Shown piece by piece: positions 1-8,315 of a stretch of 32,447 bases of DNA; the stretch's first letter is position 1; every line of letters begins with the position of its first letter. Source of the stretch: an uncultured Verrucomicrobiota bacterium (GTDB lineage Bacteria; Verrucomicrobiota; Kiritimatiellia; RFP12; UBA1067); contig CAMAHK010000019.1 in the NCBI GenBank assembly GCA_945834475.1, positions 1 through 32,447 of the forward strand. The letters are read 5' to 3'. Under the pieces are notes generated by a model. That model made no database searches, was not told the DNA's origin, and saw only the letters and a program-made list of their open reading frames with translations. A program made the position numbers and the translations under genes.

Positions 1-122
1 GCCTTCGGCAGGGTCGTCTTGATCGACTCCGCGAGGATGAGGTTGGTGACCAGGCTCTTCATGAGCATCTTGCGATGCTCCATGGAGCGCCCGAACTTCT
101 TCATGACTCTCTGATGACGCAT
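1..122 (-). CDS. rplQ: 50S ribosomal protein L17, 5' part only
   Basis: The minus-strand frame starts with ATG at 122 and runs off the left edge of the window. The visible 40 residues begin MRHQRVMKKFGRSMEHRKM and end near IKTTLPKA, which is the conserved N-terminus of bacterial L17 (basic start, then the SLVTNLI helix and the IKTTLPKA turn). It follows rpoA by 16 nt, the normal last position of the alpha operon, so it is probably co-transcribed from the promoter before rpmJ. The C-terminal part lies outside the window. Confidence 0.93.
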   Translation of the reverse strand, partial: MRHQRVMKKFGRSMEHRKMLMKSLVTNLILAESIKTTLPK

Positions 123-138
123 AACTTAAACTTCTTTC

Positions 139-1137
139 TTACTTCTTGGCCTCGAGGAGGTCCGGATCGAACTTGTAACCGAGCGAGAGGCCCATCTGAA
201 CGAGCTTCGCCTTGATCTCGGTGAGCGACTTCTTGCCGAAGTTGCGGTACTTGAGCATGTCGGCCTCGGTCTTGGAGGCAAGCTCTCCGACCGTCGAGAT
301 GTTCGCGTTGTTGAGGCAGTTCGCCGCACGGACCGAAAGCTCGATCTCGTTGACGGACATGTTGAGGAGCTTTTTGAGCTTCTCGCGCTCGTTCGCGTCA
401 TCCGACTTGTTGTCGTCGAACTCAAGCGACTCTTCACCCGCATAGTCAACGAAGACATCGAGGTGCTTACGGAGAACCGCGCCCGCAGTCTTGAGGGCCT
501 CTTCGGGGTTGATGCGGCCGTCGGTCCAGACATCGAGAACAAGCTTCTCGTAGTCGGTACGCTGACCGACACGGGTGTTCTCGACGAGGAAGTTGACGCG
601 CGTCACCGGCGAAAAGATCGAGTCAATCGCGATGCGACCGATTTCCTGCTCGGCCTTCTTATTACCCTCGGCCAGGCAAAAGCCGCGGCCCGTCTTCACT
701 TCGCACTCCATCTCGATGGAGCCGTCGACGTCCAGCGTGCAAATCACCTGCTTCGGGTTGAGGATCTCGACATTGTTCTCCTGCGCAAAGGTCTCCGCGT
801 AGACCGTGCAGGGCCCCTTCGCCTTAAGCGAAATGACCTGCGGCTCACGCGAGACAGTCTTCACGAGCACACGCTTCAAGTTGAGAATGATGTCGGTGAC
901 ATCTTCCGTGCAACCCTTGATCGTGGAGAACTCATGATTGACCCCCCGAATCTTCACAGACGAGATGGCCGCCCCCTCGATCGAGCTCAAAAGAACCCGA
1001 CGGAGAGAGTTACCGATCGTCCGCGCATAGCCGATCTCGAAGGGCTCCGCAGTGAAACGCGTGTAGGTCGGAGTCTTGGTCGACTCGTCGATCTGGACGT
1101 TATGCGGCATCTCGAAACGGCTCAAACGGATAGGCAT
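139..1137 (-). CDS. rpoA: DNA-directed RNA polymerase subunit alpha
   Basis: This 332-residue protein is the RNA polymerase alpha subunit, which dimerises to nucleate core enzyme assembly and contacts upstream promoter DNA and activators. The N-terminal domain (about 1-235) shows the typical block with RTIGNSLRRVLLSS near residue 40 and the VNHEFSTIKG motif. The C-terminal domain (about 255-330) shows SVRAANCLNNANI and NFGKKSLTEIK, the helix-hairpin-helix region that binds UP elements. Length matches the family (about 315-340). An AGAGGGG Shine-Dalgarno lies just upstream of the ATG. It sits between rpsD and rplQ as in most bacteria. Confidence 0.98.
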   Translation of the reverse strand: MPIRLSRFEMPHNVQIDESTKTPTYTRFTAEPFEIGYARTIGNSLRRVLLSSIEGAAISSVKIRGVNHEFSTIKGCTEDVTDIILNLKRVLVKTVSREPQVISLKAKGPCTVYAETFAQENNVEILNPKQVICTLDVDGSIEMECEVKTGRGFCLAEGNKKAEQEIGRIAIDSIFSPVTRVNFLVENTRVGQRTDYEKLVLDVWTDGRINPEEALKTAGAVLRKHLDVFVDYAGEESLEFDDNKSDDANEREKLKKLLNMSVNEIELSVRAANCLNNANISTVGELASKTEADMLKYRNFGKKSLTEIKAKLVQMGLSLGYKFDPDLLEAKK

Positions 1138-1175
1138 GTGTTACCCCTCTTGTAAAGATTGGTGAATCAACCGGA

Positions 1176-1805
1176 TTAACGCGAGTAAAGTTCGACGATG
1201 GCCTGCTCGTCGACGATCGGAGCGATCTGCTCACGCGTCGGAACGGCGAGGACCTCGGCGCGCAGCGTCGCCTTGTCGAAGCTCATCCACTGCGGCAGCT
1301 GAGCGCTCGTCGCAGCCTCGACCGAACGGTTCGCGGCTTCCTTCGAACCCGTCGCATCCTTGACGGTGACGACATCGCCGACCTTGAGGATGTGGCTCGG
1401 GATCGCGGCCTTGCGGTCATTCACGAGAATGTGGCCGTGGAGGACGAACTGACGCGCGGCGCGGCGGCTCGGCGCAAGACCGAGACGGTAGATGACGTTG
1501 TCAAGGCGCATCTCCAGGAGCTGGAGAAGGATCTCGCCCGTAACGCCCTCGCGGCGGTACGCTTCTTCGAAGAAGCGGTGGAACTGAAGTTCGCCCATGC
1601 CATACTGACGGCGGAGCGACTGCTTCTGACGAAGCTGAGAGCCGTATTCCGACATCTTCTTGGCGCGACGACCGACGTGCATACCGGGAGCTCCGGTACC
1701 CTGCTCGATCGGGCACTTGGCCATGTAGCAACGCGCGCCCTTGAGGAAGAGCTTCTGCCCTTCGCGGCGGCACTGACGACAAACGGGACCAGTATAACGA
1801 CCCAT
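1176..1805 (-). CDS. rpsD: 30S ribosomal protein S4
   Basis: The 209-residue product is S4, a primary 16S rRNA-binding protein that starts assembly of the small subunit body. The N-terminus carries four cysteines (CRQC near residues 9-12, then two more within the next 20 residues), so this is the zinc-binding form of S4. The S4 RNA-binding domain is seen from about residue 95 (MRLDNVIYRLGLAPSRRAARQ, HGHILVN). The start codon is 2 nt after the rpsK stop, and the ribosome-binding sequence AGGAGGG is formed by the last codons of rpsK, so the two genes are probably translationally coupled. Confidence 0.98.
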   Translation of the reverse strand: MGRYTGPVCRQCRREGQKLFLKGARCYMAKCPIEQGTGAPGMHVGRRAKKMSEYGSQLRQKQSLRRQYGMGELQFHRFFEEAYRREGVTGEILLQLLEMRLDNVIYRLGLAPSRRAARQFVLHGHILVNDRKAAIPSHILKVGDVVTVKDATGSKEAANRSVEAATSAQLPQWMSFDKATLRAEVLAVPTREQIAPIVDEQAIVELYSR

Positions 1806-1807
1806 GA

Positions 1808-2254
1808 TTAGACCCTCCTGCGCTTACGGGCGCGGCAACCGTTGTGGGGAACCGGCGTGGTGTCGGTGATCTGAGTGACGCGAATACCCGCGGCCTGGAT
1901 GGCGCGAACCGCGCTCTCGCGGCCGGCGCCCGCACCCTGCATGCGGACTTCACACTCGTGCATACCCTTGGCGACCGCAACGCGGGCCGCATCCTGCGCG
2001 ACCATCGTCGCCGCGAACGCGGTGGACTTGCGGGAACCCTTGAAGCCCGCCTTGCCGGCCGAGCTCCAGCTGATCACGCCGCCACGTGCATCGGCGATCG
2101 AGACCTGGGTGTTGTTGAACGTCGAGCGAATAAACGCGATGCCAGCCGGAATCGACTTGCCCTTCTTCGCCTTCGCGACTTCGCCTTCAGCGCCTTCCAC
2201 CGGAGCGGCGGGAGCGGCCTCAGGAGCGATGTCCTTCGTGATTTCTTCTGCCAT
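1808..2254 (-). CDS. rpsK: 30S ribosomal protein S11 with acidic/Ala-rich N-terminal extension
   Basis: The 148-residue product is S11, a platform protein of the small subunit next to the mRNA exit. The family core begins near residue 34 ([19 protein letters not shown]) and ends with the conserved [11 protein letters not shown] tail. About 30 residues of Ala/Pro/Glu-rich sequence precede the core and are not part of the usual S11. The ATG is well supported because a strong AAGGAGGTAGC ribosome-binding site lies directly upstream, so the extension is probably translated. It lies between rpsM and rpsD in canonical order. Confidence 0.97.
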   Translation of the reverse strand: MAEEITKDIAPEAAPAAPVEGAEGEVAKAKKGKSIPAGIAFIRSTFNNTQVSIADARGGVISWSSAGKAGFKGSRKSTAFAATMVAQDAARVAVAKGMHECEVRMQGAGAGRESAVRAIQAAGIRVTQITDTTPVPHNGCRARKRRRV

Positions 2255-2268
2255 TTTAAGCTACCTCC

Positions 2269-2649
2269 TTAGCGACCGGCCTGCTTCGGCATCGCGATGG
2301 ACACGCGCTTGCCGCCCTTGCGGGTGCGAGCATTCGTCTTCGTGCGCTGACCGCGGACCGGAAGACCCTTCTTGTGGCGGAGACCACGATAGGAACCGAT
2401 CTGGATCAGACGGCGGATGTTCTGCGAAACCTCACGACGGAGGTCGCCCTCAACACGGAAATGATCCTGAATGTACGTCGTGATCGCGTGGATCTCATCC
2501 TGCGTCACATCGTCGGCATGCTTCGCCGGATCAACGTTGACCGCCGCCAGCACGTCATCGGCGCGCTTCGGCCCAATACCATGGATATAACGAAGGGCGA
2601 AGCGAATCTGCTTCTTTCCCGGAATATCCACACCCATCAGTCTAGGCAT
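2269..2649 (-). CDS. rpsM: 30S ribosomal protein S13
   Basis: The 126-residue product is S13, a head protein of the small subunit that bridges to the large subunit and contacts P-site tRNA. It starts MPRLMGVDIPGKKQIRFAL and shows the helix-two-turn-helix segment with YIHGIGPKRADDVL, then the RGLRHKKGLPVRGQRTKTNARTRKG block that ends all bacterial S13 proteins. It follows rpmJ by 18 nt. An AAAGG sequence about 12 nt before the ATG may act as ribosome-binding site. Confidence 0.98.
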   Translation of the reverse strand: MPRLMGVDIPGKKQIRFALRYIHGIGPKRADDVLAAVNVDPAKHADDVTQDEIHAITTYIQDHFRVEGDLRREVSQNIRRLIQIGSYRGLRHKKGLPVRGQRTKTNARTRKGGKRVSIAMPKQAGR

Positions 2650-2667
2650 AGTTTTTGTTTACCTTTC

Positions 2668-2781
2668 TTAACCCTGGCACTGCTTGTGACGCGGGTTGGT
2701 GCAGATCACGCGCACCACGCCCTTGCGGCGAATGATGCGGCAGTTCTCGCAAATGCGACGAACGGAACTACGTACTTTCAT
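2668..2781 (-). CDS. rpmJ: 50S ribosomal protein L36
   Basis: This 37-residue gene encodes L36, the smallest large-subunit protein. The product starts [21 protein letters not shown] and ends NPRHKQCQG. It keeps the CxxC...C...H zinc-ribbon pattern (C11, C14, C27 and H32), so it is the zinc-binding form. It is first in the cluster and is followed by rpsM. Its usual neighbours secY, map and infA are absent upstream, where pgi and a dedicated promoter are found instead. Confidence 0.97.
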   Translation of the reverse strand: MKVRSSVRRICENCRIIRRKGVVRVICTNPRHKQCQG

Positions 2782-2812
2782 TGTGATTTTACTCTCTTAG
2801 AGTGGTCGAATT

Positions 2813-2850
2813 TTGGTATAGTATATCAAAAAACGGGGTAATCGCGCAAG
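2813..2850 (-). promoter_or_regulatory. Promoter of the rpmJ-rplQ ribosomal cluster
   Basis: On the minus strand an extended -10 box TGA-TATACT occupies 2820-2828, with TTGCGC 18 bp upstream as a possible -35. The start site would be near 2813, giving a leader of about 32 nt before rpmJ. A second, overlapping TATACC follows. The box matches the promoters of pgi, tetR and aspS in this window. Confidence 0.7.
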
Positions 2851-2872
2851 GGGGTAAATTTTAGCACGAATT

Positions 2873-4519
2873 TTAGCGTCCCACGGCCTTCCGATAGCGC
2901 ACGATGAGCTGGTTCGTCGAGCTGTCGTGCTTGAGCGCGGGCTTCTTCGCCGTGAGGTCCGTAAGGACGCCCTTCGCGAGGACCTTGCCGAGCTGCACGC
3001 CCCACTGGTCGTAGCTGTAGACGTTCCAGATGACACCCTGCACGAAGACCTTGTGCTCGTAGAGCGCGACAAGTGCGCCGAGCGTCTCGGGCGTGAGCTG
3101 ATCGCAGAGGAGCGTGTTCGTCGGCTTGTTGCCCTCGAACGTCTTGAACGGAATGAGTTTCTTCTCGACGCCTTCCGCCGCGCACTCTTCCGCCGTCTTG
3201 CCGAACGCGAGCGCCTCGGTCTGGGCGAAGAGATTCGCCATCAGCTTGTCGTGGAGGTCGCCGATCGGGTTGTGCGTCTTGCAGCAGCCGATGAAGTCGC
3301 ACGGAATCAAATGCGTGCCCTGGTGGATGAGCTGGTAGAACGAGTGCTGGCCGTTCGTGCCGGGCTCGCCCCACTCGATCGGACCCGTCGAGTACTCGAC
3401 GCCGTTGCCGTCCTTGTCGACGCACTTGCCATTGGACTCCATGTCCATCTGCTGGAGGTACGCCGGGAAGCGCGAGAGGTACTGGTCGTACGGGAGCACG
3501 CAGTACGACTCGGCGCCGTAGCCGTTGTGGTATAGAATGCCGAGGAGCGCGAGGATGACCGGCATGTTCCGCTCGAAGCGCGCCGTGCGGAAGTGGCGGT
3601 CCATCTTGTAGTAGCCCTTGAGGAGCTTCTTATAGTTGTTGCGGCCGATCGCGAGCATCAGCGAGAGACCGATTGCGCTCGGGAGCGAGTAGCGTCCGCC
3701 GACCCAGTCCCAGAAACCGAACATATTCTTCGTGTCGATACCGAACGCGGCGACTTCCTTCGCGGCCGTCGAAACGGCGACAAAGTGCTTCGCGACGGCG
3801 GCCTCGGCGTCAGCCTTCTTGAGGCCCGCCTTCTTCGCCTCGGCGAGGAACCAGTCCTTCGCGGCGAGCGCGTTGGACATCGTCTCCTGCGTCGTGAAGG
3901 TCTTGGACGCGATGATGAACAAGGTCTCGTTCGCCTTCACCGCGCGGAGCGTCTCGGCGAGATGCGTCGAGTCGACGTTGGAGACGAAGAAGAACTTCAT
4001 GTTGCGCTTCGTGTAGGGCGTGAGCGCGATGTTCGCCATGACGGGACCCAAGTCGGAGCCGCCGATGCCGATGTTGACGACGTTCTTGATGCGCTTGCCG
4101 GCGAAGCCCTTCCACTTGCCCTGACGGACCTTGTCGGAGAAATCGCCCATCTGGTCGAGGACCTTGCGGACGTCCTTGAGGACGTCCTTGCCGTCGACCT
4201 TGACCTTGTCGGCCTTGTTGAGATTGCGGAGCGCGGTGTGAAGAACGGCGCGGCCTTCGGTCGCATTGATCTTCTTGCCCGTGAACATCTTCTCGATCTC
4301 TTCCTTGAGATTCGACTCCTTCGCAAGCTTGACGAGCGCCTTCATGACCTTCTCGTCGATGCGGTTCTTGGAGTAGTCGAGCATCCAGCCCGCCGCCTCG
4401 AGCGTGTACTTCGCGGCACGGTCCTTGTCCTCGGCGAAGCGTTCCTTGATCGTCTTGAGCGAGCTCGCGCTCATCGCGACATCCAGCTGCGCCCACTTGT
4501 CAGTCATCGTTTCCTTCAT
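2873..4519 (-). CDS. pgi: Glucose-6-phosphate isomerase
   Basis: The 548-residue protein interconverts glucose 6-phosphate and fructose 6-phosphate in cytosolic glycolysis and gluconeogenesis. Family signatures are clear: GIGGSDLGP near residue 152, the [13 protein letters not shown] substrate-phosphate loop, and the [13 protein letters not shown] signature near residue 275. Length equals that of E. coli Pgi (549). The ATG at 4519 has an AAGGAGC ribosome-binding site and lies about 32 nt after its predicted transcription start. No clear terminator separates it from the ribosomal cluster downstream. Fructose 6-phosphate is also an entry point for sugars released by the hydrolases in this window. 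Confidence 0.98.
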   Translation of the reverse strand: MKETMTDKWAQLDVAMSASSLKTIKERFAEDKDRAAKYTLEAAGWMLDYSKNRIDEKVMKALVKLAKESNLKEEIEKMFTGKKINATEGRAVLHTALRNLNKADKVKVDGKDVLKDVRKVLDQMGDFSDKVRQGKWKGFAGKRIKNVVNIGIGGSDLGPVMANIALTPYTKRNMKFFFVSNVDSTHLAETLRAVKANETLFIIASKTFTTQETMSNALAAKDWFLAEAKKAGLKKADAEAAVAKHFVAVSTAAKEVAAFGIDTKNMFGFWDWVGGRYSLPSAIGLSLMLAIGRNNYKKLLKGYYKMDRHFRTARFERNMPVILALLGILYHNGYGAESYCVLPYDQYLSRFPAYLQQMDMESNGKCVDKDGNGVEYSTGPIEWGEPGTNGQHSFYQLIHQGTHLIPCDFIGCCKTHNPIGDLHDKLMANLFAQTEALAFGKTAEECAAEGVEKKLIPFKTFEGNKPTNTLLCDQLTPETLGALVALYEHKVFVQGVIWNVYSYDQWGVQLGKVLAKGVLTDLTAKKPALKHDSSTNQLIVRYRKAVGR

Positions 4520-4557
4520 TGATGCTCCTTCGGTATGTTGTTTGAAAGATTTTGCGT

Positions 4558-4566
4558 AGTATATCA
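4558..4566 (-). promoter_or_regulatory. Extended -10 promoter of pgi
   Basis: The minus-strand sequence TGA-TATACT lies just after the ruvB stop codon (TGA at 4571-4573). Transcription would start near 4551, giving a leader of about 32 nt with an AAGGAGC ribosome-binding site. The -35 region is weak (a CTGACG-like sequence inside the end of ruvB). Confidence 0.65.
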
Positions 4567-4570
4567 GAAA

Positions 4571-5566
4571 TCAGACATCTCGCGTCAGTCCCAGCGTCTC
4601 ATAGGCGAGCGCCGTCGCGACGCGACCCTTCGGGGTACGCTCGAGATAGCCTTCCATAATGAGGAACGGCTCGTACGCCTCTTCGATCGTGTCGGGCTCC
4701 TCGCCGACCGAGACGGCGATCGTCGAGAGCCCCACGGGACCGCCCCCGAACTTCGCACAGATCGTCTCAAGGATCTTGCGGTCCATCTCGTCGAGCCCGT
4801 GCGGATCGATCTCGAGGAGCGAGAGCGACGCCGTCGCCACCTCGCCCGTGATGAAATTGTCGGCCCTCACCTGCGCGTAGTCGCGGACGCGCCGGAGCAG
4901 GTTGTTCGCGATGCGCGGCGTGCCGCGGCTGCGGCGCGCGATCTCGAGCGCCCCTTCGCGGTCGATGTCGACGCCGAGCTTCGCCGCGGAGCGCGTCACG
5001 ATCTCGGCGAGCGTCTCGGGCTCGTAGTAGGAGAGGCGGTTCACGAGACCGAAGCGGGCGCGGAGCGGAGCGGCGATGAGGCCAATGCGCGTCGTCGCAC
5101 CGACAAGCGTGAAGCGCGGCAGGTCGAGGCGCACGGACCGCGCGTTCGGTCCCTGGTCGAGCATGATATCGATCGCGTAGTCTTCCATCGCCGAGTAAAG
5201 ATATTCCTCAACCGTCTTCGCCATGCGGTGGATTTCGTCGATGAAGACGATGTCGCCGGGTTCGAGCGAGGTGAGGAGTCCCGCCAGGTCGCCGGGCTTG
5301 GTGATGACGGGACCCGAAGTCGTCTTCACGTTGACACCCATCGCGTCCCCGAGAATGTACGAGAGCGTCGTCTTGCCGAGGCCGGGCGGACCCGAGAAGA
5401 GCACATGGTCGAGCGACTCGCCGCGGTCCTTCGCCGCCTTGACGGCCAGCAACAGCCGGTCGCGAATCTTCTCCTGACCGACAAAACCGTCGAAATCGGT
5501 CGGACGCAGCTTGTTGTCAAACGCCGTCGACCGGTTCAACTCATCACTCTGTCTCTCTTTCGCCAT
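4571..5566 (-). CDS. ruvB: Holliday junction branch-migration ATPase RuvB
   Basis: RuvB is the hexameric AAA+ motor that drives branch migration of Holliday junctions with RuvA and prepares them for RuvC. The Walker [10 protein letters not shown] is at residues 59-67, Walker B is VFIDEIHR, sensor I lies near ATTRIG, and the C-terminal winged helix ([14 protein letters not shown]) binds DNA. I chose the ATG at 5566, giving 331 residues. An alternative GTG start at 5602 would add 12 residues ([12 protein letters not shown]) that overlap the -10 box and match nothing in the family. ruvA and ruvC are not adjacent. Confidence 0.96.
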   Translation of the reverse strand: MAKERQSDELNRSTAFDNKLRPTDFDGFVGQEKIRDRLLLAVKAAKDRGESLDHVLFSGPPGLGKTTLSYILGDAMGVNVKTTSGPVITKPGDLAGLLTSLEPGDIVFIDEIHRMAKTVEEYLYSAMEDYAIDIMLDQGPNARSVRLDLPRFTLVGATTRIGLIAAPLRARFGLVNRLSYYEPETLAEIVTRSAAKLGVDIDREGALEIARRSRGTPRIANNLLRRVRDYAQVRADNFITGEVATASLSLLEIDPHGLDEMDRKILETICAKFGGGPVGLSTIAVSVGEEPDTIEEAYEPFLIMEGYLERTPKGRVATALAYETLGLTRDV

Positions 5567-5575
5567 AGGAACGTA

Positions 5576-5584
5576 ATTATAACA
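5576..5584 (-). promoter_or_regulatory. Promoter of ruvB, probably leaderless
   Basis: The minus-strand extended -10 box TGT-TATAAT ends 9 nt before the ruvB ATG at 5566, and the sequence between them contains no Shine-Dalgarno motif. With a normal -10 to start distance the mRNA would begin 1-3 nt before the start codon. Confidence 0.6.
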
Positions 5585-5594
5585 CAATCCACAT

Positions 5595-6209
5595 TCACGC
5601 ACGAACGGCGGTCATCGCATCGATGGCCGCCATCATGCGCACTTTCGGCTGAGACGGCTCCTGTTCGATGCCGAGGAGCATCTTCAGCGCGGCCGACTCG
5701 AAGTTGGCGAAGAAGAGCTCGGACATGATCTCCGGATCGAACTCAGGCCGGATGCTGCCGTCCGCGCGACCGTCCGCCAGAATCCCCGCAAAGGTCGTCT
5801 TCAGGCCGCCCGTGAACTCCACCACGCGCGTCGCCATGTCCTCACCGGACGCGATCTTCGCAAAGACGAACGTGAAGATGACCTGCACGAAGTCGCGCTC
5901 GCGATACAGGAGATCGCAAACGAGCGAGCAGACGCCGCGCAAGTGATCCGCGGCGGACATCTTCTGCCGACGAACCTCGGCAATCGACGCACGGACTTCC
6001 TTGATCACTTCGAAGATGGCCGCATCGAAGATCTGGCGCTTCGTGCGGTAATAGCGGTAGATCGCCGTCCGGGGCACGCCCGTCGCCTCCGAGATATCCT
6101 GAAAGGCCACCTTGTCATACCCCAGTCGCACAAACAGCGGCAAAGCCCGCCGCGCGACCAAACGCTTGCGCTCGTCCGTCTTCCGTGTTGTCCCCGTCGT
6201 CTTCTTCAT
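5595..6209 (-). CDS. TetR/AcrR-family transcriptional regulator
   Basis: The 204-residue protein has the two-domain plan of TetR repressors. The N-terminal helix-turn-helix spans about residues 25-62 ([20 protein letters not shown] followed by [17 protein letters not shown]), with the Y-R-Y-Y-x-T-K signature of the recognition helix. The remaining helical region (65-204) is the ligand-binding and dimer domain and is too variable to name the ligand. It lies between ruvB and an EamA-type transporter on the same strand. Control of that transporter is possible, but the transporter is transcribed from upstream with luxS, so the link is weak. Confidence 0.93.
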   Translation of the reverse strand: MKKTTGTTRKTDERKRLVARRALPLFVRLGYDKVAFQDISEATGVPRTAIYRYYRTKRQIFDAAIFEVIKEVRASIAEVRRQKMSAADHLRGVCSLVCDLLYRERDFVQVIFTFVFAKIASGEDMATRVVEFTGGLKTTFAGILADGRADGSIRPEFDPEIMSELFFANFESAALKMLLGIEQEPSQPKVRMMAAIDAMTAVRA

Positions 6210-6218
6210 ATCTTGTGT

Positions 6219-6227
6219 AGTATATCA
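6219..6227 (-). promoter_or_regulatory. Promoter of the TetR gene, overlapping the upstream stop codon
   Basis: The minus-strand box TGA-TATACT ends 9 nt before the ATG at 6209. Its TGA (6225-6227) is the stop codon of the EamA transporter. No Shine-Dalgarno sequence lies in the short gap, so the mRNA is probably leaderless or has a leader of 1-3 nt. Confidence 0.6.
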
Positions 6228-7127
6228 AAAACGAAGGCAGAGAAGTGCAATGCCGGAGAGGACGAGGACGAGCGCGAGGGACTTGCGCTGCAGGTTCGTC
6301 TCATGGAAGAAGAGCGCGCCGAGAACGAACGTGATCGCGACGGAGAAGCGCCGCATCAGGGCCATCACCGAAATCGGCGCACCCGGCTGCGAGACACCGT
6401 TGAACATCAGCCAGTCGGAGAACGCGAGGAGAATGCCAACCAGCGGAATCGTCCACCGCCACTCGAACCGTACCGTCGGCGTCTCGCCGACAGGCGCGGT
6501 AACAGCCACCCCCCTTTGCACCACCAGACACACCGCGTAGACGGCGACGAGGCCGACCTGGAAAACGAATTGGGTCGGCTCGATCGGTGACTGCGCGACT
6601 TGGAAAACGTACTTGTCCCACAGCGACGAGACGGCCGAGAGAATCGCGCCAATCACCGCGCACCAGACCGCGCGGTTCCGGAGGAAGTCGATGCCCTCGT
6701 GACGTCCCGCCCACGAGAACGTCAAGTAGCCCGCGAAAACGAGGATCATGCCGAGCGCCTGGACGACGGACGGCACCTCGCCGTAGAGAAACAACGCGAT
6801 CAGGAAGACGAGCGCCGGCGACGACGCGCGAATCGGCGTCGCAATCGTGATCGGCAAAGTTCTGAGCGCGCAGAACGTGAAGACCCACGATGCCGCGACG
6901 ATCAGCGACTTGAGGATGCCGAGCGTGAGAACGCGTCCGTCAACGGACGCGAACGCCACGGCGAAGCGGCCCGTTACAGCCAACCCCGACAAATACGCCG
7001 CGCAACCGAAAAGCGTCGAGCAGAGCAAGACTGGAATGACCGCGTTATTCCGGACGCTCGCCTTCTTCGCGAGATCGTAGAGCGCGAGGAAGACCGCGCT
7101 CGTGAGAATCCAGGCGACCCAGCTCAT
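6225..7127 (-). CDS. EamA/DMT-superfamily inner-membrane transporter
   Basis: The 300-residue protein consists almost wholly of hydrophobic segments, about ten, in two similar halves. This is the layout of EamA (drug/metabolite transporter) permeases. The first half contains LKSLIVAASWVFTFCALRTLPI followed by the proline/serine-rich ATPIRASSPALVFLIALFL turn, and the second half repeats it near LLAFSDWLMFNGVSQPGAPI. The substrate cannot be inferred. It starts 4 nt after the luxS stop with an AAGG ribosome-binding site, so luxS and this gene form an operon. Residues 207-219, between two membrane segments, are encoded by a GTAC-type hairpin similar to repeats elsewhere in the window. Confidence 0.88.
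   Translation of the reverse strand: MSWVAWILTSAVFLALYDLAKKASVRNNAVIPVLLCSTLFGCAAYLSGLAVTGRFAVAFASVDGRVLTLGILKSLIVAASWVFTFCALRTLPITIATPIRASSPALVFLIALFLYGEVPSVVQALGMILVFAGYLTFSWAGRHEGIDFLRNRAVWCAVIGAILSAVSSLWDKYVFQVAQSPIEPTQFVFQVGLVAVYAVCLVVQRGVAVTAPVGETPTVRFEWRWTIPLVGILLAFSDWLMFNGVSQPGAPISVMALMRRFSVAITFVLGALFFHETNLQRKSLALVLVLSGIALLCLRF
6470..6507 (+). repeat. GTACC-hairpin element inside the EamA gene
   Basis: GTACC is followed by a perfect 7-bp stem (GTCGGCG / CGCCGAC) with a TCT loop, then AGGCGCGGTAACAGCC. The TCT loop and the GTACCG/GCGTCTCGCC core resemble the repeats near 13433 and 14543. The GGTAACAGCC tail matches the tandem repeats at 8548-8631. It encodes a loop between two membrane segments. 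Membership of the same family is plausible but weaker than for the copies near aspS and mtaB. Confidence 0.45.
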
Positions 7128-7131
7128 CGCC

Positions 7132-7638
7132 TTACGCGTCGAAGAAGGTCTTACCCTTCGCCGCGATCCGCTTCGCCTTCGGGTACGTGAACTTCCACGT
7201 CTTCGCGAGAAACGCCTTCGCCTCCCACTTCGCTATCTGAAGGTCGTGAAGGAGATAGTTGCCGCAGGTGACCGCCGTCGCTCCCGGGACCTCGCCCGTG
7301 TACGCGGCCTGGTACTTGAACGCCGCGCGGATGAGCTTTTCAATGTCCTTGGGCTGGATCTCGTTTTCCGTGTTAGTGATGAAATAGCAGCCCGTCAGAC
7401 ACCCCATCGGTCCCCAATAGACGACATGGTCCTTGAAGTCCGAGTTTCTGAGGTATGTCGCGACCACGTGCTCGATCGTGTGCATCGCGTTTGGATGCAC
7501 CGCCGGCTCCTTGTTCGGCGTCTTCATGCGGATGTCGAACGTGGTGATCCATCCACCCGCAACCTTGTCCCGCCGGCTCACGTAAATGCCCGGCACAATC
7601 CGCGTGTGGTCAACTTGAAATGATGCAATGAGTTCCAT
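7132..7638 (-). CDS. luxS: S-ribosylhomocysteine lyase (autoinducer-2 synthesis)
   Basis: LuxS cleaves S-ribosylhomocysteine to homocysteine and the autoinducer-2 precursor DPD as part of the activated methyl cycle. All functional residues are visible: HTIEH at 53-57 supplies two metal-binding histidines and the glutamate, C80 in GPMGCLTG is the catalytic cysteine, and C125 in TCGNY is the third metal ligand. The 168-residue length is typical. The N-terminus MELIASFQVDHTRI aligns with the usual LuxS start, so the ATG at 7638 is secure even though it has no Shine-Dalgarno sequence. The EamA transporter follows 4 nt downstream. Confidence 0.97.
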   Translation of the reverse strand: MELIASFQVDHTRIVPGIYVSRRDKVAGGWITTFDIRMKTPNKEPAVHPNAMHTIEHVVATYLRNSDFKDHVVYWGPMGCLTGCYFITNTENEIQPKDIEKLIRAAFKYQAAYTGEVPGATAVTCGNYLLHDLQIAKWEAKAFLAKTWKFTYPKAKRIAAKGKTFFDA

Positions 7639-7646
7639 AGGCGCGA

Positions 7647-7655
7647 ATTATACCA
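7647..7655 (-). promoter_or_regulatory. Promoter of luxS, probably leaderless
   Basis: The minus-strand extended -10 box TGG-TATAAT ends 8 nt before the luxS ATG. Because the LuxS N-terminus is fixed by family conservation, the mRNA can carry at most about 2 nt upstream of the start codon if the start is at the usual distance from the box. Confidence 0.65.
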
Positions 7656-7841
7656 AAAAGCAGCGAGGACTGTATGGTATCGAAACACATGTTTATCAAT
7701 CCACCGCAAAATCTGCCGCATCCTCTCTCTTTTCACCCTCCGTAGTCGCACAGCGCGAAGGAGGGCCCCGCCCCCACACCCCACCCGCCATCGCCACGCT
7801 CGGGGACGGAACCTACCTCATCCTAGACCACATTTTACAAT

Positions 7842-8078
7842 TCAATTGACAAGCGTCTGGCCGTAAGACGCCTGCGCGCTTGTCGCCTTACGGAGTGAAT
7901 CGAGCAACGCGGGAATCAGGGCCTCGCCCATCTTGGAGACTGCGAAGGTCAGTCGTCCGGCATCCTTCAGTGAGGCACCTATACGTCTCATCGACTGAAG
8001 CCATTTTTGCTTGCACTTCCATTCGTCGCCTCCATTCTGTTTCCTGACAATGCGCCCTTTTCGGTTATTTGAACCCAA
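7842..8078 (-). CDS. Small protein of unknown function
   Basis: This 78-residue frame overlaps the end of the small cysteine-rich gene upstream by 14 nt and would start with TTG at 8078. A later ATG at 7991 gives a 49-residue version. The first third is basic and Trp/Lys-rich, and the rest (AGRLTFAVSKMGEALIPALL) looks like an amphipathic helix. I do not recognise a family. In another frame, an ATG with a GGAGG ribosome-binding site gives a 44-residue product, so the reading frame is uncertain and a frameshifted gene is possible. Confidence 0.4.
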   Translation of the reverse strand: MGSNNRKGRIVRKQNGGDEWKCKQKWLQSMRRIGASLKDAGRLTFAVSKMGEALIPALLDSLRKATSAQASYGQTLVN

Positions 8079-8256
8079 AGAAATCCTTTAGCGTATCCTT
8101 GTTCAGGATGCCCATGCTTTTCGCCAATGCGACCATCTCAGGCGTTACCTTCGTCTTGGAGACATCATCCCTCTGACACACCACGCCACGACACATGATT
8201 CCGTCTCGATAAGCGCAAACTCCAGTTGCACACTTGGGACAAAGTTGATCCTTCAT
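8065..8256 (-). CDS. Small cysteine-rich protein, putative zinc ribbon
   Basis: From the ATG at 8256 the product has 63 residues. It begins MKDQLCPKCATGVC and continues with two more cysteines (CRGVVC), giving C-x2-C, C and C-x4-C spacing that could bind zinc. The C-terminal half is helical (TPEMVALAKSMGILNKDTLKDF). I prefer this start because AAGGA lies about 10 nt upstream, although an in-frame ATG at 8283 would add nine residues. The 3' end overlaps the next small gene. The family is not recognised. The structured leader upstream supports real expression. Confidence 0.5.
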   Translation of the reverse strand: MKDQLCPKCATGVCAYRDGIMCRGVVCQRDDVSKTKVTPEMVALAKSMGILNKDTLKDFFGFK

Positions 8257-8259
8257 TCT

Positions 8260-8315
8260 GCTCATTCCTTTTTGTGTAGACAATACGACTAACGGTATTG
8301 CAGTCTGGAATGAGC
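8260..8315 (-). promoter_or_regulatory. Leader hairpin that pairs over the ribosome-binding site
   Basis: In the minus-strand leader, GCTCATTCC (8307-8315) is fully complementary to GGAATGAGC (8260-8268), which overlaps the AAGGA ribosome-binding site of the small Cys-rich gene. Inside the loop, CAATAC (8295-8300) pairs with GTATTG (8281-8286). The two stacked stems would hide the ribosome-binding site when folded. Confidence 0.45.

Noticed and set aside
5567-5602. Twelve-residue N-terminal extension of RuvB.
   Set aside because: It is translated from sequence containing the -10 box and has no family counterpart. The ATG at 5566 gives a normal RuvB.
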